Notes under the pieces: generated by a model
The model's input: the letters and a program-made list of their open reading frames with translations, nothing else
Told to the model about the DNA's origin: nothing
Databases searched by the model: none
Assembly (NCBI GenBank): GCA_025963965.1
Contig: JAOPZS010000134.1
Span: forward strand, 1 to 64,000
Source: Solirubrobacterales bacterium
GTDB taxonomy: Bacteria; Actinomycetota; Thermoleophilia; Solirubrobacterales; Solirubrobacteraceae
Length of the DNA stretch: 64,000 nucleotides
Direction of reading: 5' to 3'
Shown: piece after piece, positions 17,200-29,314 of the stretch
Layout: the number at the start of each line of letters is the position of its first letter
Numbering within the stretch: the first letter of the stretch is position 1
Program-made: the position numbers and the translations under genes

Positions 17200-17688
17200 C
17201 TACGCGCCCCGGTCTGCGAGCGGCGTTATCACGAGGTAGCGCTTGGGCTCATCGCCCTCGCTGTGCGTCTCGACATCCTCGCGCTCGCGGAGGTATTCGT
17301 GGACGATGCGCCGCTCCGATGGCGGCAGCGGGTCCAGCTCCACCGGCTGCCCGGTGGCTACCGCGTCGTCAGCCGCGTCGTCCGCGTCGGACCTCAGCGT
17401 TTCAGCGCGTCGCTCCCGATACCCGTTGGCATCGATCACCACGCGCACCGCGGAGGGCCCCTCCGGGAACACGATTCGCTGGGCCAAATGCTGCACCGCG
17501 TCGATCGTCTGGCCATGACGTCCGATGAACAGGCCGACGTTGTCGCCATCCAGGCGCCCCGTCAGCACTCCGTCGCCCTCCTCGACCTCGATGTCCGCAT
17601 CCAGCTGAAGGTCATCGACGATCTCCTCGAGCAGCTCCTCGAGCGCCTCGGCGGGGGCGAGCTCCCGGTCGCCGTCCTCGACGCTCAT
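17200..17688 (-). CDS. jag: Jag/KhpB-type KH-R3H RNA-binding protein
   Basis: A 162-residue protein with an acidic N-terminus, a KH domain around GLFIGRHGQTIDAVQHLAQ (residues ~52-70), and a C-terminal R3H single-stranded nucleic-acid-binding domain with PPSERRIVHEYLRERED and a final KRYLVITPL strand. The N-terminal Jag-N domain of Firmicute homologues is absent, as in other actinobacteria. It overlaps the end of yidC by four bases. In other bacteria it binds small and messenger RNAs and affects cell division and envelope growth. Confidence 0.9.
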   Translation of the reverse strand: MSVEDGDRELAPAEALEELLEEIVDDLQLDADIEVEEGDGVLTGRLDGDNVGLFIGRHGQTIDAVQHLAQRIVFPEGPSAVRVVIDANGYRERRAETLRSDADDAADDAVATGQPVELDPLPPSERRIVHEYLREREDVETHSEGDEPKRYLVITPLADRGA

Positions 17689-18680
17689 CTTCGCCTGCCC
17701 GATCGTTTCTTCTTCTTACGAGGTGGACGCGGCGGGGTCGCGGCGGGACCCGATGGCGTCGGGCGCGGTGCGGCGGCGCCAGTGGCGACCGCTCCGACCG
17801 GTGCCGGCGTGAGCGGTTTTCGGGTGCCGGACTTGCCGTTTGTCCCTTCAGGCGGCTCACTGGAGGGCGCCACCGGCGGTCCCATGCGCTTTTTGATCAG
17901 GTACTGCTGCGCGATCGTCCAGAGGTTCGTCGTGATCCAGTAGACCAGGAGGCCCGCCGGGTACCGGTACAAGATCACGACGAACACGATCGGCAGCAGC
18001 AACATCAGCCGGCGCTGGTTGGCGTCGGCGGTCGCGGTCGCGATCAACGTCGAGGCGAGCTGCGAGCCGACGTAGAGGACGATCAGGACGATCAGCGCGA
18101 TCCCGGTCGCCTTGTTCGTGATGTCGGGGAGGAACAGGAACTTCGCCGAGTGCGGGGCGACCGTGTTACAGCTCGTGCTCTCGATGAACTTGGCGGGGAG
18201 ATGCCCGACGGTGTCGATCGGGGCCGCGGCTTTGTACTTCGTCGCGAGCGTCGACGCGTGGGCGTTGTAGAAGGACACGAGCTGATTGCCGCAGATGTGC
18301 TTCTTGAGGTCCGTCCGCAGCATGTAGAAGAGCGAGATGAACACCGGCAGCTGCAACAGGAGGGGCAGGCACGATGCCAAAGGATTGATTTTGTTCTGCT
18401 GGTAGAATTTCATCACCTCCTGCTGCTGGCGCTGTTTGTCCTCCTTGTACTTCTCTTTCAGCGCGCTGATCTGCGGCGCGAGACGCTGCATCTCCTGCAT
18501 GCTCTTGAGCTGACGGAAGGTCAGCGGCACGAGAAACGCGCGAATCAGCACCGTCAGGCCGACGATTGCAAGCCCCCAGCTGCCGCCCACGAGGTTGTCG
18601 TGGATGAACACCATGATGTGTTCGAAGAGGGTGATCAGAGGCGAGAACGCGTCCTCGATCACATTTGCGATGGGTGGCAT
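17685..18680 (-). CDS. yidC: Membrane protein insertase YidC
   Basis: A 331-residue YidC/Oxa1 insertase. After a short N-terminus, the first core helix is WGLAIVGLTVLIRAFLVPLTF, which includes the conserved hydrophilic-groove arginine; a coiled cytoplasmic hairpin (MQRLAPQISALKEKYKED) follows, then NPLASCLPLLLQLPVFISLFYML and two further helices ending YWITTNLWTIAQQYLI. The basic, Pro-rich tail (PRPPRKKKKRSGRRR) suits ribosome contact. It inserts membrane proteins with or without SecYEG. The external loop between helices carries two cysteines. Order yidD-yidC-jag is the conserved origin arrangement. Confidence 0.96.
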   Translation of the reverse strand: MPPIANVIEDAFSPLITLFEHIMVFIHDNLVGGSWGLAIVGLTVLIRAFLVPLTFRQLKSMQEMQRLAPQISALKEKYKEDKQRQQQEVMKFYQQNKINPLASCLPLLLQLPVFISLFYMLRTDLKKHICGNQLVSFYNAHASTLATKYKAAAPIDTVGHLPAKFIESTSCNTVAPHSAKFLFLPDITNKATGIALIVLIVLYVGSQLASTLIATATADANQRRLMLLLPIVFVVILYRYPAGLLVYWITTNLWTIAQQYLIKKRMGPPVAPSSEPPEGTNGKSGTRKPLTPAPVGAVATGAAAPRPTPSGPAATPPRPPRKKKKRSGRRR

Positions 18681-18759
18681 GCTCTAGCGGGTCTCGGCTA
18701 TCGGTTCAGGCGGAAGGCGGGTTCGGCGCCACGCGGCGCAGGTTCGGCCCGCGGTCCGC

Positions 18760-19068
18760 TCAGCTGTGCCCGCCGGGACGGGTCCTGAATACTCGCTGGG
18801 CCCCGACGGGATCGTAACCGCCGTAGCTCCACGGGTTGCACCTCAACAGCCGCCACCCCGCGAGCACCAGGCCCCTAAGTATGCCGTACTCCCGGAGAGC
18901 CGACACGGCATAGCGCGAGCAGCTGGGCTCGTACTTGCACCGCTGCGGGATCGCCGGCGAGATCAGCTTCTGGTAGCCGACGATCGGCGCCAGCACGATC
19001 GCCCGCGGGATGCGCCGCAACAGCTCTGCCGCACCTCGCGGGCGCGAGGTCTCGAAGCTCGCGCTCAT
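18760..19068 (-). CDS. yidD: Membrane protein insertion efficiency factor YidD
   Basis: A 102-residue member of the DUF37 family: IVGYQKLISPAIPQRCKYEPSCSRYA with its three conserved cysteines, then GLVLAGWRLLRCNPWSYGGYDPV. Its ATG overlaps the rnpA stop by four bases (ATGA). It is thought to assist YidC-dependent insertion at the inner membrane face. The 79-base gap to yidC shows no other gene. Confidence 0.95.
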   Translation of the reverse strand: MSASFETSRPRGAAELLRRIPRAIVLAPIVGYQKLISPAIPQRCKYEPSCSRYAVSALREYGILRGLVLAGWRLLRCNPWSYGGYDPVGAQRVFRTRPGGHS

Positions 19069-19490
19069 CCCGCGCGGCCCTCGGCGCCTGTCATGGGCGA
19101 CTCGGCGCCCTCCGCCTCCGGGGCGCTCATCCCGGCGCGGGCGAGCAGCACCGACAGCGCCGCGTCGAAGCCGTCGAGCCCCTCCCGCTCCGCCAGCTCG
19201 AGGGCGTCCGGGCGCGCCACGACGACGACGTCGTGGCCGGGTGCCAGCTTGCCCTCGTTGCGCGTGAAGGCCTCGCGCAGCAGCCGCTTGACCTTGTTGC
19301 GCTGCACCGCGCCGCCCACCTTCCGCGACACCGACAGCCCGACCCGGGGCCGGTCCGCCGAGGCGTTCGGGAACGTGTAGAGGACCAGCTGGCGATTGGC
19401 CGTCGACCGCCCCTGTCGATACACGCGCTCGAACTCAGCGCTGCGGGAGAGCCGGCCGCTGCGACTGCTCCGCGGCGATCTCATCTGCAC
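19065..19490 (-). CDS. rnpA: Ribonuclease P protein component
   Basis: A 141-residue basic protein that assists the RNase P RNA in maturing tRNA 5' ends. The N-terminus has LSRSAEFERVYRQGRS, the core VGLSVSRKVGGAVQRNKVKRLLREAF contains the RNR motif, and GHDVVVVARPDAL follows. The C-terminal ~25 residues (PEAEGAESPMTGAEG) are an acidic extension beyond the usual length. It follows rpmH after 24 bases and is coupled to yidD. Confidence 0.95.
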   Translation of the reverse strand: MQMRSPRSSRSGRLSRSAEFERVYRQGRSTANRQLVLYTFPNASADRPRVGLSVSRKVGGAVQRNKVKRLLREAFTRNEGKLAPGHDVVVVARPDALELAEREGLDGFDAALSVLLARAGMSAPEAEGAESPMTGAEGRAG

Positions 19491-19513
19491 TCAGCCACCG
19501 CGGGCGCCCAGCC

Positions 19514-19648
19514 TCAGGCGGACAGGCGCTTGCGTCCCTTGTCCCGCCGGCGCTTGAGCGTCAGGCGCCCGGCGCGCGTGCTCATGCGCTCGCGGAAGCC
19601 ATGCACGCGTGCTCTCTTGCGCTTCTTGGGCTGATAGGTCCGCTTCAT
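19514..19648 (-). CDS. rpmH: 50S ribosomal protein L34
   Basis: A 44-residue basic protein reading [18 protein letters not shown] and ending GRKRLSA, the standard L34 sequence. It starts at the ATG at 19648 with a GGAG ribosome site about ten bases upstream. It is the first gene of the rpmH-rnpA-yidD-yidC-jag group, transcribed away from dnaA. Confidence 0.97.
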   Translation of the reverse strand: MKRTYQPKKRKRARVHGFRERMSTRAGRLTLKRRRDKGRKRLSA

Positions 19649-19727
19649 ACGTCGATTTCTCCGGTCTGTTTCGCGCTGTCCTGCGCCGCCATGGAAGCAC
19701 GCCGGCGGCGCTCTCCCAAGCGCATCA

Positions 19728-19733
19728 GTATAG
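19728..19733 (-). promoter_or_regulatory. Candidate -10 (TATACT) of the rpmH operon
   Basis: TATACT on the minus strand would start the rpmH transcript near 19721, giving a leader of ~75 bases. A weak -35 cannot be fixed. A plus-strand TATAGT at 19803-19808 is a matching candidate for dnaA. The 19649-19881 gap otherwise has one DnaA-box-like TAGTCCACG at 19841. Confidence 0.45.
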
Positions 19734-19881
19734 GCGCGAGCGCCCTCGCTGAAATTTTCCGCCAAATGCGAGCACTCGCTCCGGCGCTCCGATCGCGTTG
19801 GGTATAGTCGCCCGACCGGGCCCTCGGGTCCCTCTTCGAATAGTCCACGACACACCCTGGGAGGGGCGGATAGACGCTGCC

Positions 19882-21270
19882 GTGAGCCGTGAGCTCGAGC
19901 ACATATGGTCACGCGTTCAGGCTCAACTGGCCCTCGTCGTCGACGAGCCCACCTACCGCATCTGGCTCGCCACCCTGGAACCCGTCGAAATGCTCGGCGA
20001 GCGCCTGGTCCTGCAGGCCCCGTCCCAGAGCTGCCGCTGGATCCAGGGCCGCTTCGGGCGCGTCATCGAGGCGAGCGTCGAGCTCGTGCTCGGCCCGCAC
20101 GCCTCGGTTGAGCTGCGCGCCGAAGGGAATGACGACGCGGGGGCCTCCGCCCGCCGAGCGCCGACGACGCGCGCACAGCGGTCGAGCCCCCGAGCGCCCG
20201 TGCCAACCGGCGTGCACCGCACCGGGCCGCTCGGCAACCCGAAGCTGACCTTCGACCAGTTCGTCATCGGCGACTCCAACCGCCTGGCGCACGCCGCTGC
20301 GCTGACCGTCGCCGAGATGCCGGCACAGGCGTACAACCCGCTGTTCATCTGCGGCCCGCCGGGCGTCGGCAAGACGCACCTGCTGAGCTCGATCGCGAAC
20401 CTCCTGATCGCACACGACCCTTCGCTGACCGTCCGCGCCACCACCGGCGAGGCCTTCACCAACGAGTTCCTCGGGGCGCTCGGCGAGCGCAGCACGGAGA
20501 CGTTCAAGAGCCGCTTCCGCGACATCGACGTGCTGCTCCTCGACGACGTGCAGTTCCTCGAGCGCAAGACCCGCACCGAGGAGGAGTTCTTCCACACCTT
20601 CAACGCCCTCCACGACGGCGGGCGCCAGGTCGTGCTCACCTCCGACCGGCCGCCACGGGACCTGCAGGCGCTCGAGGACCGCCTGCGCGAGCGCTTCGAG
20701 GCGGGGCTCGTCGCCGACATCCAGCCCCCCGACCTGCCGACGCGCCTCGCGATCCTCCGCAAGCGGGCCCAGCACGACGGGATCGAACCGGCCGACGACA
20801 CGGCGCTGGCGGTGATCGCCGAGCACGTCGAGAGCAACGTGCGAGCACTCGAGGGAGCCCTGATCCGCGTCGTCGCCTTCAGCTCGCTGACCGGCCGGCC
20901 GCTGACCACCGAGCTGGCACGTGAGGTCCTCGCCAGCCTGTACCCCCGCGCGCCGCGTGCCGGGCACGCGCGCTCCCGGACGATCGCCGAGATCCAGCAG
21001 GCCACCTGCGCCCACTTCGGCCTCACGGCCGAGGAGCTCCTCTCGAGCACCCGCACGCCGCGCATCGCCTGGCCGCGCCAGCTGGCCATGTACCTCGCCC
21101 GTGAGCTCACCGGCGCCTCCCTGCCGGCGATCGGGCGTGAGTTCGGCGGGCGCGACCACACGACTGTGCTCCACGCATGTCGTCGAGCCTCCAAGCGCCT
21201 GGCCTCCGACGACGGCTCGCGTGAGGCTGTGGAGAAGCTCTTCACAGACCTCGGCGGCGGTCCGGCGTGA
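19882..21270 (+). CDS. dnaA: Chromosomal replication initiator DnaA
   Basis: The GTG at 19882 gives 462 residues beginning [15 protein letters not shown], the typical domain I; an upstream in-frame ATG at 19798 would add 28 unrelated residues and overlap the promoter-like element. Domain II is a short Arg/Ala/Pro linker. Domain III is the AAA+ ATPase with [11 protein letters not shown] (Walker A), [13 protein letters not shown] (Walker B) and the arginine-finger box DRPPRDLQ nearby. Domain IV ends with [16 protein letters not shown], the DnaA-box-binding signature. It opens the origin by oligomerising on DnaA boxes. Confidence 0.97.
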   Translation: MSRELEHIWSRVQAQLALVVDEPTYRIWLATLEPVEMLGERLVLQAPSQSCRWIQGRFGRVIEASVELVLGPHASVELRAEGNDDAGASARRAPTTRAQRSSPRAPVPTGVHRTGPLGNPKLTFDQFVIGDSNRLAHAAALTVAEMPAQAYNPLFICGPPGVGKTHLLSSIANLLIAHDPSLTVRATTGEAFTNEFLGALGERSTETFKSRFRDIDVLLLDDVQFLERKTRTEEEFFHTFNALHDGGRQVVLTSDRPPRDLQALEDRLRERFEAGLVADIQPPDLPTRLAILRKRAQHDGIEPADDTALAVIAEHVESNVRALEGALIRVVAFSSLTGRPLTTELAREVLASLYPRAPRAGHARSRTIAEIQQATCAHFGLTAEELLSSTRTPRIAWPRQLAMYLARELTGASLPAIGREFGGRDHTTVLHACRRASKRLASDDGSREAVEKLFTDLGGGPA

Positions 21271-21422
21271 GCATCGATACCGCCGCCCGACCGCTTCGCC
21301 TGAGAGACTTCCACATGGCCCTCCACAGGCTCGTCCACCGTTCGCTGCCCTGAACCGCTGCCACCACGCGAAGTCCACATGCACACAGGCCCTACTGACA
21401 ACTACCTCTCCCAGTCGCAAGT
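21271..21422. other. oriC: Candidate chromosomal origin of replication (oriC) between dnaA and dnaN
   Basis: This 152-base gap holds four DnaA-box-like 9-mers on the plus strand: ACTTCCACA at 21307, CCCTCCACA at 21319, TCGTCCACC at 21331 and AAGTCCACA at 21371. The first three are spaced by exactly 12 bases. A better box, TTCTCCACA, lies on the minus strand at 21228-21236 inside the dnaA end. In actinobacteria oriC is normally between dnaA and dnaN, and parS and parAB lie nearby. Boxes are degenerate and no AT-rich unwinding element is obvious, so the exact extent is uncertain. Confidence 0.6.
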
Positions 21423-22532
21423 ATGAAGATCTCCCTTTCCTCGGCCGAGCTGTTGACGCAGCTCCAGACCGCGACACGGGTCGCCTCGACGCGCAGCGCC
21501 GTGCAGGCGCTCTCCGGAGTGATGATCTCGGCGCAGGAGGGAGCCTGCGAGCTGCTGGCGACTGACATGGAGGTCGGGCTGCGGATGCCACTCGCGGCAG
21601 AGGTGGCGCGCCCCGGCGCAGCCGTGCTGCCGGCGCGCCTCCTGCTCGACGTGGCGCGCTCGCTCTCTGCCGAGAGCCTGACGATGGAGCTGCGTGCGGC
21701 AGAGCAGGACGTCGAGCTGATCTGCGGCGCCACGACGTTCCACCTGCGGACGCTTCGCGCCGAGGACTTCCCGACGCTTCCAGGCCCCTCACCGGACTCG
21801 CGCGTGGAGCTGCCGGCGTCCGCTTTCGTCGAGACGATCACGCGGGTCGCCCGCTCGGCCTCACGCGATGAGACGCGGCCGGTCCTGACCGGCATCCTGA
21901 TCTCCGCCGCCGGGCAGGAGCTGCGCATGGTGGCAACCGACTCCTACCGGTTGAGCGTCAAGGAGACCGCCCTGCAGTCGCCGTTGCAGGGCACCCTCGA
22001 GGCCAACGTCCCGGCGCGCGCGCTGCAGGAGCTCGCCAGGATCGAGCAGCAGACCGGCGCGGAGACCGTGGCCGTCAGCGTCGGGCAGAACCAGGCGATC
22101 TTCGAGCTCGGCGACGTCGTGCTCTCGTCGCGTCTGATCGACGGGCAGTTCCCGAACTACCGGCAGCTGCTCCCCGATACGGTCGAGCACGAGCTGCGCC
22201 TCGCGAGCACTGAGCTGACCGACGTCGTGCGGCGCATCAGCCTGCTCGCACAGAAGAATGCGCCGTTGCGCTTGAGCTTCAGCGAGGGCACGCTGTCCGT
22301 CTCGGCGCAGACGCCGGACGTCGGCGAGGCCAGCGAGGCGATCCCCGTCCCCTACCACGGCGAGCTGTTCGAGATCGGCTTCAACCCCGAGTTCCTGCGC
22401 GACGGGCTCGAAAGCATCGACACGGACGAGCTGGTCCTGAAGTTGATCAGCCCACTCCGGCCAGGCCTGATCGAATCCCCGGACACGGGCGACTTCGTCT
22501 ACCTGATCATGCCGATCCGTCTGAACGTGTGA
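21423..22532 (+). CDS. dnaN: DNA polymerase III beta sliding clamp
   Basis: A 369-residue clamp of three similar domains. It starts MKISLSSAELLTQLQTATRV; the middle contains RPVLTGILISAAGQELRMVATDSYRLS and SRLIDGQFPNYRQLLP; the C-terminus has FNPEFLRDGLESI and the terminal YLIMPIRLNV, which lines the partner-binding cleft. The ring tethers polymerase III and recruits RecF-pathway and mismatch-repair proteins. It lies between candidate oriC and recF in the standard dnaA-dnaN-recF order. Confidence 0.97.
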   Translation: MKISLSSAELLTQLQTATRVASTRSAVQALSGVMISAQEGACELLATDMEVGLRMPLAAEVARPGAAVLPARLLLDVARSLSAESLTMELRAAEQDVELICGATTFHLRTLRAEDFPTLPGPSPDSRVELPASAFVETITRVARSASRDETRPVLTGILISAAGQELRMVATDSYRLSVKETALQSPLQGTLEANVPARALQELARIEQQTGAETVAVSVGQNQAIFELGDVVLSSRLIDGQFPNYRQLLPDTVEHELRLASTELTDVVRRISLLAQKNAPLRLSFSEGTLSVSAQTPDVGEASEAIPVPYHGELFEIGFNPEFLRDGLESIDTDELVLKLISPLRPGLIESPDTGDFVYLIMPIRLNV

Positions 22533-22578
22533 GGTCATGCCCGCCCCACCAGGCGCCCCCCACGCACCGAGGTCCTAG

Positions 22579-23697
22579 ATGCACGTCCTCGGCGTCGAGA
22601 TGCGCGATTTCCGGACCTACGCGCGCGGCTCGGCTCGGCTCGGCTCGGGCCTGACGGTCGTCCACGGCCCGAACGGGGCCGGCAAGTCGAATCTACTGGA
22701 GGCGGTCTACTTCGGTTGCACGGGCCGCTCGCCACGCACGCGAGCCGAGCGCGAGCTCGTGCGCTTCGGCGCGCGGGCCACTCGCGTTGCGGTCGCCGTC
22801 AGCGACCAGGGCCGCGAGCACGAGCTGACCGTCGGCTACTCGGCGCCCGCGCCGGGAGAGGCGGCCGTCAAGCGGATGACCTGCGACGGCGCGATCGTCG
22901 AGCGCCTGCTGGACGTGCCCGTCCGGCCGCTGATCAGCGTCTTCATGCCCGACCGGCTCGAGCTTCTGAAGGGGCCACCGGCCCTGCGCCGCGCACACCT
23001 CGACAACGTGATCTCGGCGTTGTGGCCGACCCGCACGGCGACGCGCCGTGAGTACTCGCGGGTGCTCGCCCAGCGCAACGCCCTCCTCGGCCGGATCCGC
23101 GCCGGGCGAGCCTCCGACACCGCCCTGCCGACATGGGATCGCGAGCTCGCCGGCAAGGCGCTGGCGCTTCGAGCCGACCGCGAACAGGCGGTGGCGCTGC
23201 TGGCAGATCCCTTTCCGGGACGAGCCACGCAGCTCGGCCTGAGCGGAACCGTAAGCCTCGAGTACAGGCCCAGGTCGGGCGCCCTCGATGAGGAGGCGTT
23301 CGTGGCGGAGCTGGCCCAGCGCCGATCCGCCGATCTCGAGCGCGGCTTCTCCGGGCACGGCCCGCATCGCGACGAGCTCGCGATCCTGCGCGACGGACGC
23401 GAGCTGCGCAACTACGGCTCGCAGGGCGAGCAGCGGCTCGCCCTGCTCGCCCTGCTGCTCACTGAGCGGGCCCTGCTCGCGAGCGAGCGAGGCACGACCC
23501 CGCTGATGCTCCTCGACGATGTCATGAGCGAGCTCGACGAGCGCCGCAGGGAGCTGCTCGCGAGCGAGCTCTCGAGCGGAGGGCAGAGCGTGATCGCGAC
23601 CACCGACCTCGGGCACGTACCCGGCGCCTCCGGGGCGGGAGTGACACGCGTCGCGATCTCCCCGGGCACGGTCCTCCAGGAGGCGCTGGCCGCGTGA
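22579..23697 (+). CDS. recF: DNA replication and repair protein RecF
   Basis: A 372-residue SMC-like ATPase. Walker A is VHGPNGAGKSNLLEAV near residue 33, the ABC signature region is NYGSQGEQRLALLALLL, and Walker B with D-loop is PLMLLDDVMSELDERRRELL. RecF recognises gaps and loads RecA through RecOR. The ATG at 22579 immediately follows a short 46-base gap after dnaN. It overlaps the DciA-like gene by four bases (GTGA). Confidence 0.96.
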   Translation: MHVLGVEMRDFRTYARGSARLGSGLTVVHGPNGAGKSNLLEAVYFGCTGRSPRTRAERELVRFGARATRVAVAVSDQGREHELTVGYSAPAPGEAAVKRMTCDGAIVERLLDVPVRPLISVFMPDRLELLKGPPALRRAHLDNVISALWPTRTATRREYSRVLAQRNALLGRIRAGRASDTALPTWDRELAGKALALRADREQAVALLADPFPGRATQLGLSGTVSLEYRPRSGALDEEAFVAELAQRRSADLERGFSGHGPHRDELAILRDGRELRNYGSQGEQRLALLALLLTERALLASERGTTPLMLLDDVMSELDERRRELLASELSSGGQSVIATTDLGHVPGASGAGVTRVAISPGTVLQEALAA

Positions 23698-23984
23698 GCA
23701 GGCGCGCCCCCCGCACGATCGCCCAGGCGCTCTCGCGGATGACGGCAGGGCTCGCGCCGGCGACGGTGCTGGCGCGCGTGCAGGAGGTGTGGCCGGCGGC
23801 GGCCGGGCCGGCGATCGCGGCGGCCGCCCGCCCCGTCGCCGAGCACGACGGCGTCCTCACGGTCACCTGCGACGCGGCTGTCTGGGCCGCCGAGCTCGAC
23901 CTGCTCGCCGGTGAGATCGTGCCCCGGATCAACGCTCGGCTCGGCGGCGAGACGGTGCGCGAGCTGCGCTGCCGCACCGGCTGA
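23694..23984 (+). CDS. DciA-family (DUF721) helicase-operator protein
   Basis: A 96-residue DUF721/DciA-type protein: ALSRMTAGLAPATVLARVQEVWPAAAGPAIAAA with the conserved tryptophan, then LTVTCDAAVWAAELDLLAGEIVPRIN. DciA loads or activates the replicative helicase DnaB in most bacteria that lack DnaC. It starts at a GTG overlapping the recF stop and is located between recF and gyrB as in mycobacteria and Streptomyces. The protein is near the short end for the family and lacks a long disordered tail. Confidence 0.85.
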   Translation: MSRRAPRTIAQALSRMTAGLAPATVLARVQEVWPAAAGPAIAAAARPVAEHDGVLTVTCDAAVWAAELDLLAGEIVPRINARLGGETVRELRCRTG

Positions 23985-24065
23985 GCCGGCGGGCGGGGCG
24001 AGGCCATTTCCATAACCCCGGATTCCCTGCATTTTGCAGGCATTTCTAGGCTCCGACGGCCCTGA

Positions 24066-26639
<2,574 letters not shown>

Positions 26640-26654
26640 GGGAGGTGATCGACC

Positions 26655-29234
26655 ATGGCCAGCGCTGACGTGATCGGGGGCGGACACATCGAACCGCGCG
26701 CGCTCGAGGAGGAGATGCGCACGGCGTACCTCGACTACGCGATGTCGGTGATCGTGGGCCGCGCGCTGCCCGACGTCCGCGACGGGCTCAAGCCGGTGCA
26801 CCGGCGCGTGCTCTACGCGATGAACGAGCTCGGGCTCGGCCCGACCCGCTCCTACTCCAAGTGCGCGCTGATCGTCGGCGAGGTGATGGGCAAGTACCAC
26901 CCGCACGGCGACTCGGCGATCTACGACACGCTCGTCCGCCTCGCGCAGGAGTTCTCGATGCGCAACCCGCTCGTCGACGGGCAGGGCAACTTCGGATCGA
27001 TCGACGACGACCCGGCCGCCGCGATGCGGTACACGGAGGCGAGGCTCGCACGGATCGCGACGGAGATGCTGCGCGACCTCGACATGGACACCGTCGACTT
27101 CGTGCCGAACTACGACGGCAAAAAGCAGGAACCGCTGGTGCTGCCGGCGCGCTTCCCGAACCTGCTCGTCAACGGCTCCTCCGGGATCGCCGTCGGGATG
27201 GCGACCAACATCCCGCCGCACAACCTGCGCGAGGTGATCGATGCCACGATCGCCTACATCGACGACCCGTCGATCGGCGTCGACGGCCTGATGGAGCACA
27301 TCACCGGGCCCGACTTCCCGACCGGCGGCGTGATCCTCGGACGCGCCGGCATCCGCGACGCCTACGAGACCGGCCGCGGGCGTGTGCGCCTGCAGGCACG
27401 AGCGCACGTCGAGCCGCTCAAGCAGGGCAAAGAGGCGATCATCGTCACCGAGCTGCCCTTCCAGGTCAAAAAGGGCGGCGACGGTGGCCTGATCCAGAAG
27501 ATCGCCGATCTCGTCAAAGACGGCCGCATCACCGAGATCGCAAACATCGAGGACCACTCCGACAAGCGCGGCATGCGCCTCGTGATCGAGCTCAAGCGCG
27601 ACGCGATCCCCAAGGTCGTGCTCAACAAGCTCTACAAGATGACGCCGATGCAGACGACCTTCGGCGTCAACATGGTCGCGCTCGTCGACAACGTGCCGCG
27701 CACGCTCGACCTTCGCGCCGTGATCCACAACTACGTGGCGCACCAGCGCGAAGTGATCGTGCGCCGCACCAAGCACGAGCTGAGCGAGAAGGAGGCCCGA
27801 GCCCACATCCTCGAGGGGCTGCTGACGGCGCTCGACCACCTCGACGCGATCATCGAACTGATCCGCGGCTCGCGCGACCGCGACGCCGCACGCGAGCAGC
27901 TGATCGCGCGCTTCGAGCTGAGCACGATCCAGGCCACCGCGATCCTTGACCTGCGCCTCTCGCAGCTGACGGCCCTGGAGGCCGACAGCATCAAACAGGA
28001 GCACGCCGACGTGACCGAGCGGATCGCCGAGCTGCGCGCGATCCTCGGCGACGAGTCACGCGTGCTCTCCGTGATCAAGGAGGAGCTCTCAGAGATCTCC
28101 GAGCGGTTCTCCGACCAGCGTCGCACGGAGATCAGCCACTCCGAGGACGAGATCGACATAGAGGACCTGATCGCCGACCAGCAGATGGTGATCACGATCA
28201 CCCAGAGTGGCTACATCAAGTCGCTGCCGCTGGCGACCTACCGCCAGCAGCAGCGCGGAGGCCGCGGCGTGACCGGGATGGACATGAAGGACGGCGACTT
28301 CATCGAGCACCTGTTCGTGACCTCCTCGCACGACTACCTGCTGTTCTTCTCCAATCGCGGCAAGGTGTACCGCTCGAAGGTCTACGAGCTGCCCGAGGCC
28401 CAGCGCACCGCCAAGGGGCGGGCGCTCGTCAACATCCTGCCGCTGCGCGAGGGCGAGAGGATCCAGGCGGTCGTCTCCACACGGGACTTCACCGAGGCCC
28501 AGTACGTCGTGTTCGCGACCCGCAACGGGATCGTCAAGAAGACCGAGCTGCAGGCCTACAACACACCGATCAAAGCCGACGGCATCATCGCCATCAAGAT
28601 CCGCGACGACGACGAGCTGCTCGCCGTGCGTGCTGTCGATCCCGGCGACGAGATCATCATGGTCTCGCGCGCCGGTCTCACCGTGCGCTTCGCCGAGTCC
28701 GACGCACGCGCGATGGGTCGCGACACGACCGGCGTGCGCGGGATGGACGTCGGCAAGGCCGGCCGGGTGATCGCGATGGACGTCGCGCGGGACGACATGG
28801 ACCTGCTCGTTGTGACCGAGCACGGCTACGGCAAGCGCTCGCAGATCAGCCAGTACCGCAAAACCAACCGCGGCGCCAAGGGCGTCAAGACGATCGGCCT
28901 GACCGAGAAAAAGGGGGGCCTTGCCGGTGCGCTCGTCGTTCGGGAGCACCAGGAGCTCGTCTTCATCAGCGTCGGTGGAATGGTTCAGCGCACCGCCGCG
29001 GGCGGCATCTCCCAGCAGGGACGATCGGCGACCGGCGTGCGGGTCATGAACCTCAAGGACGACGACCTCGTCAGCGCCGTCGCGCTCGTGGTCGACACCG
29101 GGGTCGAGAACGGCGGCGAGGGCGCCGCCTCCGCCGAGGACCTCTCGGCCGAGGGCGCGCCTGACGCCCCTGCGATCGAGGAAGCGCCCCCGGAGGCCGT
29201 CAGCGACGACGGCGCCGCCCCCGAGGAGTCCTGA
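26655..29234 (+). CDS. gyrA: DNA gyrase subunit A
   Basis: An 859-residue type IIA topoisomerase subunit. The start ATG follows a near-perfect GGAGGTGATC ribosome site. The breakage-reunion domain begins [27 protein letters not shown]; the quinolone-determining region reads [17 protein letters not shown] with the sensitive-type Ser and Asp; the catalytic tyrosine is in [11 protein letters not shown]. The C-terminal propeller contains the gyrase box-like [11 protein letters not shown], which is needed for DNA wrapping. An acidic Ala/Glu/Asp-rich tail of ~40 residues ends the protein. Confidence 0.97.
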   Translation: MASADVIGGGHIEPRALEEEMRTAYLDYAMSVIVGRALPDVRDGLKPVHRRVLYAMNELGLGPTRSYSKCALIVGEVMGKYHPHGDSAIYDTLVRLAQEFSMRNPLVDGQGNFGSIDDDPAAAMRYTEARLARIATEMLRDLDMDTVDFVPNYDGKKQEPLVLPARFPNLLVNGSSGIAVGMATNIPPHNLREVIDATIAYIDDPSIGVDGLMEHITGPDFPTGGVILGRAGIRDAYETGRGRVRLQARAHVEPLKQGKEAIIVTELPFQVKKGGDGGLIQKIADLVKDGRITEIANIEDHSDKRGMRLVIELKRDAIPKVVLNKLYKMTPMQTTFGVNMVALVDNVPRTLDLRAVIHNYVAHQREVIVRRTKHELSEKEARAHILEGLLTALDHLDAIIELIRGSRDRDAAREQLIARFELSTIQATAILDLRLSQLTALEADSIKQEHADVTERIAELRAILGDESRVLSVIKEELSEISERFSDQRRTEISHSEDEIDIEDLIADQQMVITITQSGYIKSLPLATYRQQQRGGRGVTGMDMKDGDFIEHLFVTSSHDYLLFFSNRGKVYRSKVYELPEAQRTAKGRALVNILPLREGERIQAVVSTRDFTEAQYVVFATRNGIVKKTELQAYNTPIKADGIIAIKIRDDDELLAVRAVDPGDEIIMVSRAGLTVRFAESDARAMGRDTTGVRGMDVGKAGRVIAMDVARDDMDLLVVTEHGYGKRSQISQYRKTNRGAKGVKTIGLTEKKGGLAGALVVREHQELVFISVGGMVQRTAAGGISQQGRSATGVRVMNLKDDDLVSAVALVVDTGVENGGEGAASAEDLSAEGAPDAPAIEEAPPEAVSDDGAAPEES

Positions 29235-29314
29235 GCCGCAAGCCGGCTGACGGAGCTTCAAAGCGTCCAGATTCGGCGCGCGCGCTCAGATAGCCGCAAA
29301 ATGCGGCCGAAGGC

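Noticed and set aside
19649-19881. oriC between rpmH and dnaA
   Set aside because: Only one DnaA-like box (TAGTCCACG at 19841) is present, against four to five in the dnaA-dnaN gap.
19909-21792. Minus-strand 627-codon open frame over dnaA and the candidate origin
   Set aside because: It is antisense to dnaA and has no domain; it would also cover the DnaA-box cluster.
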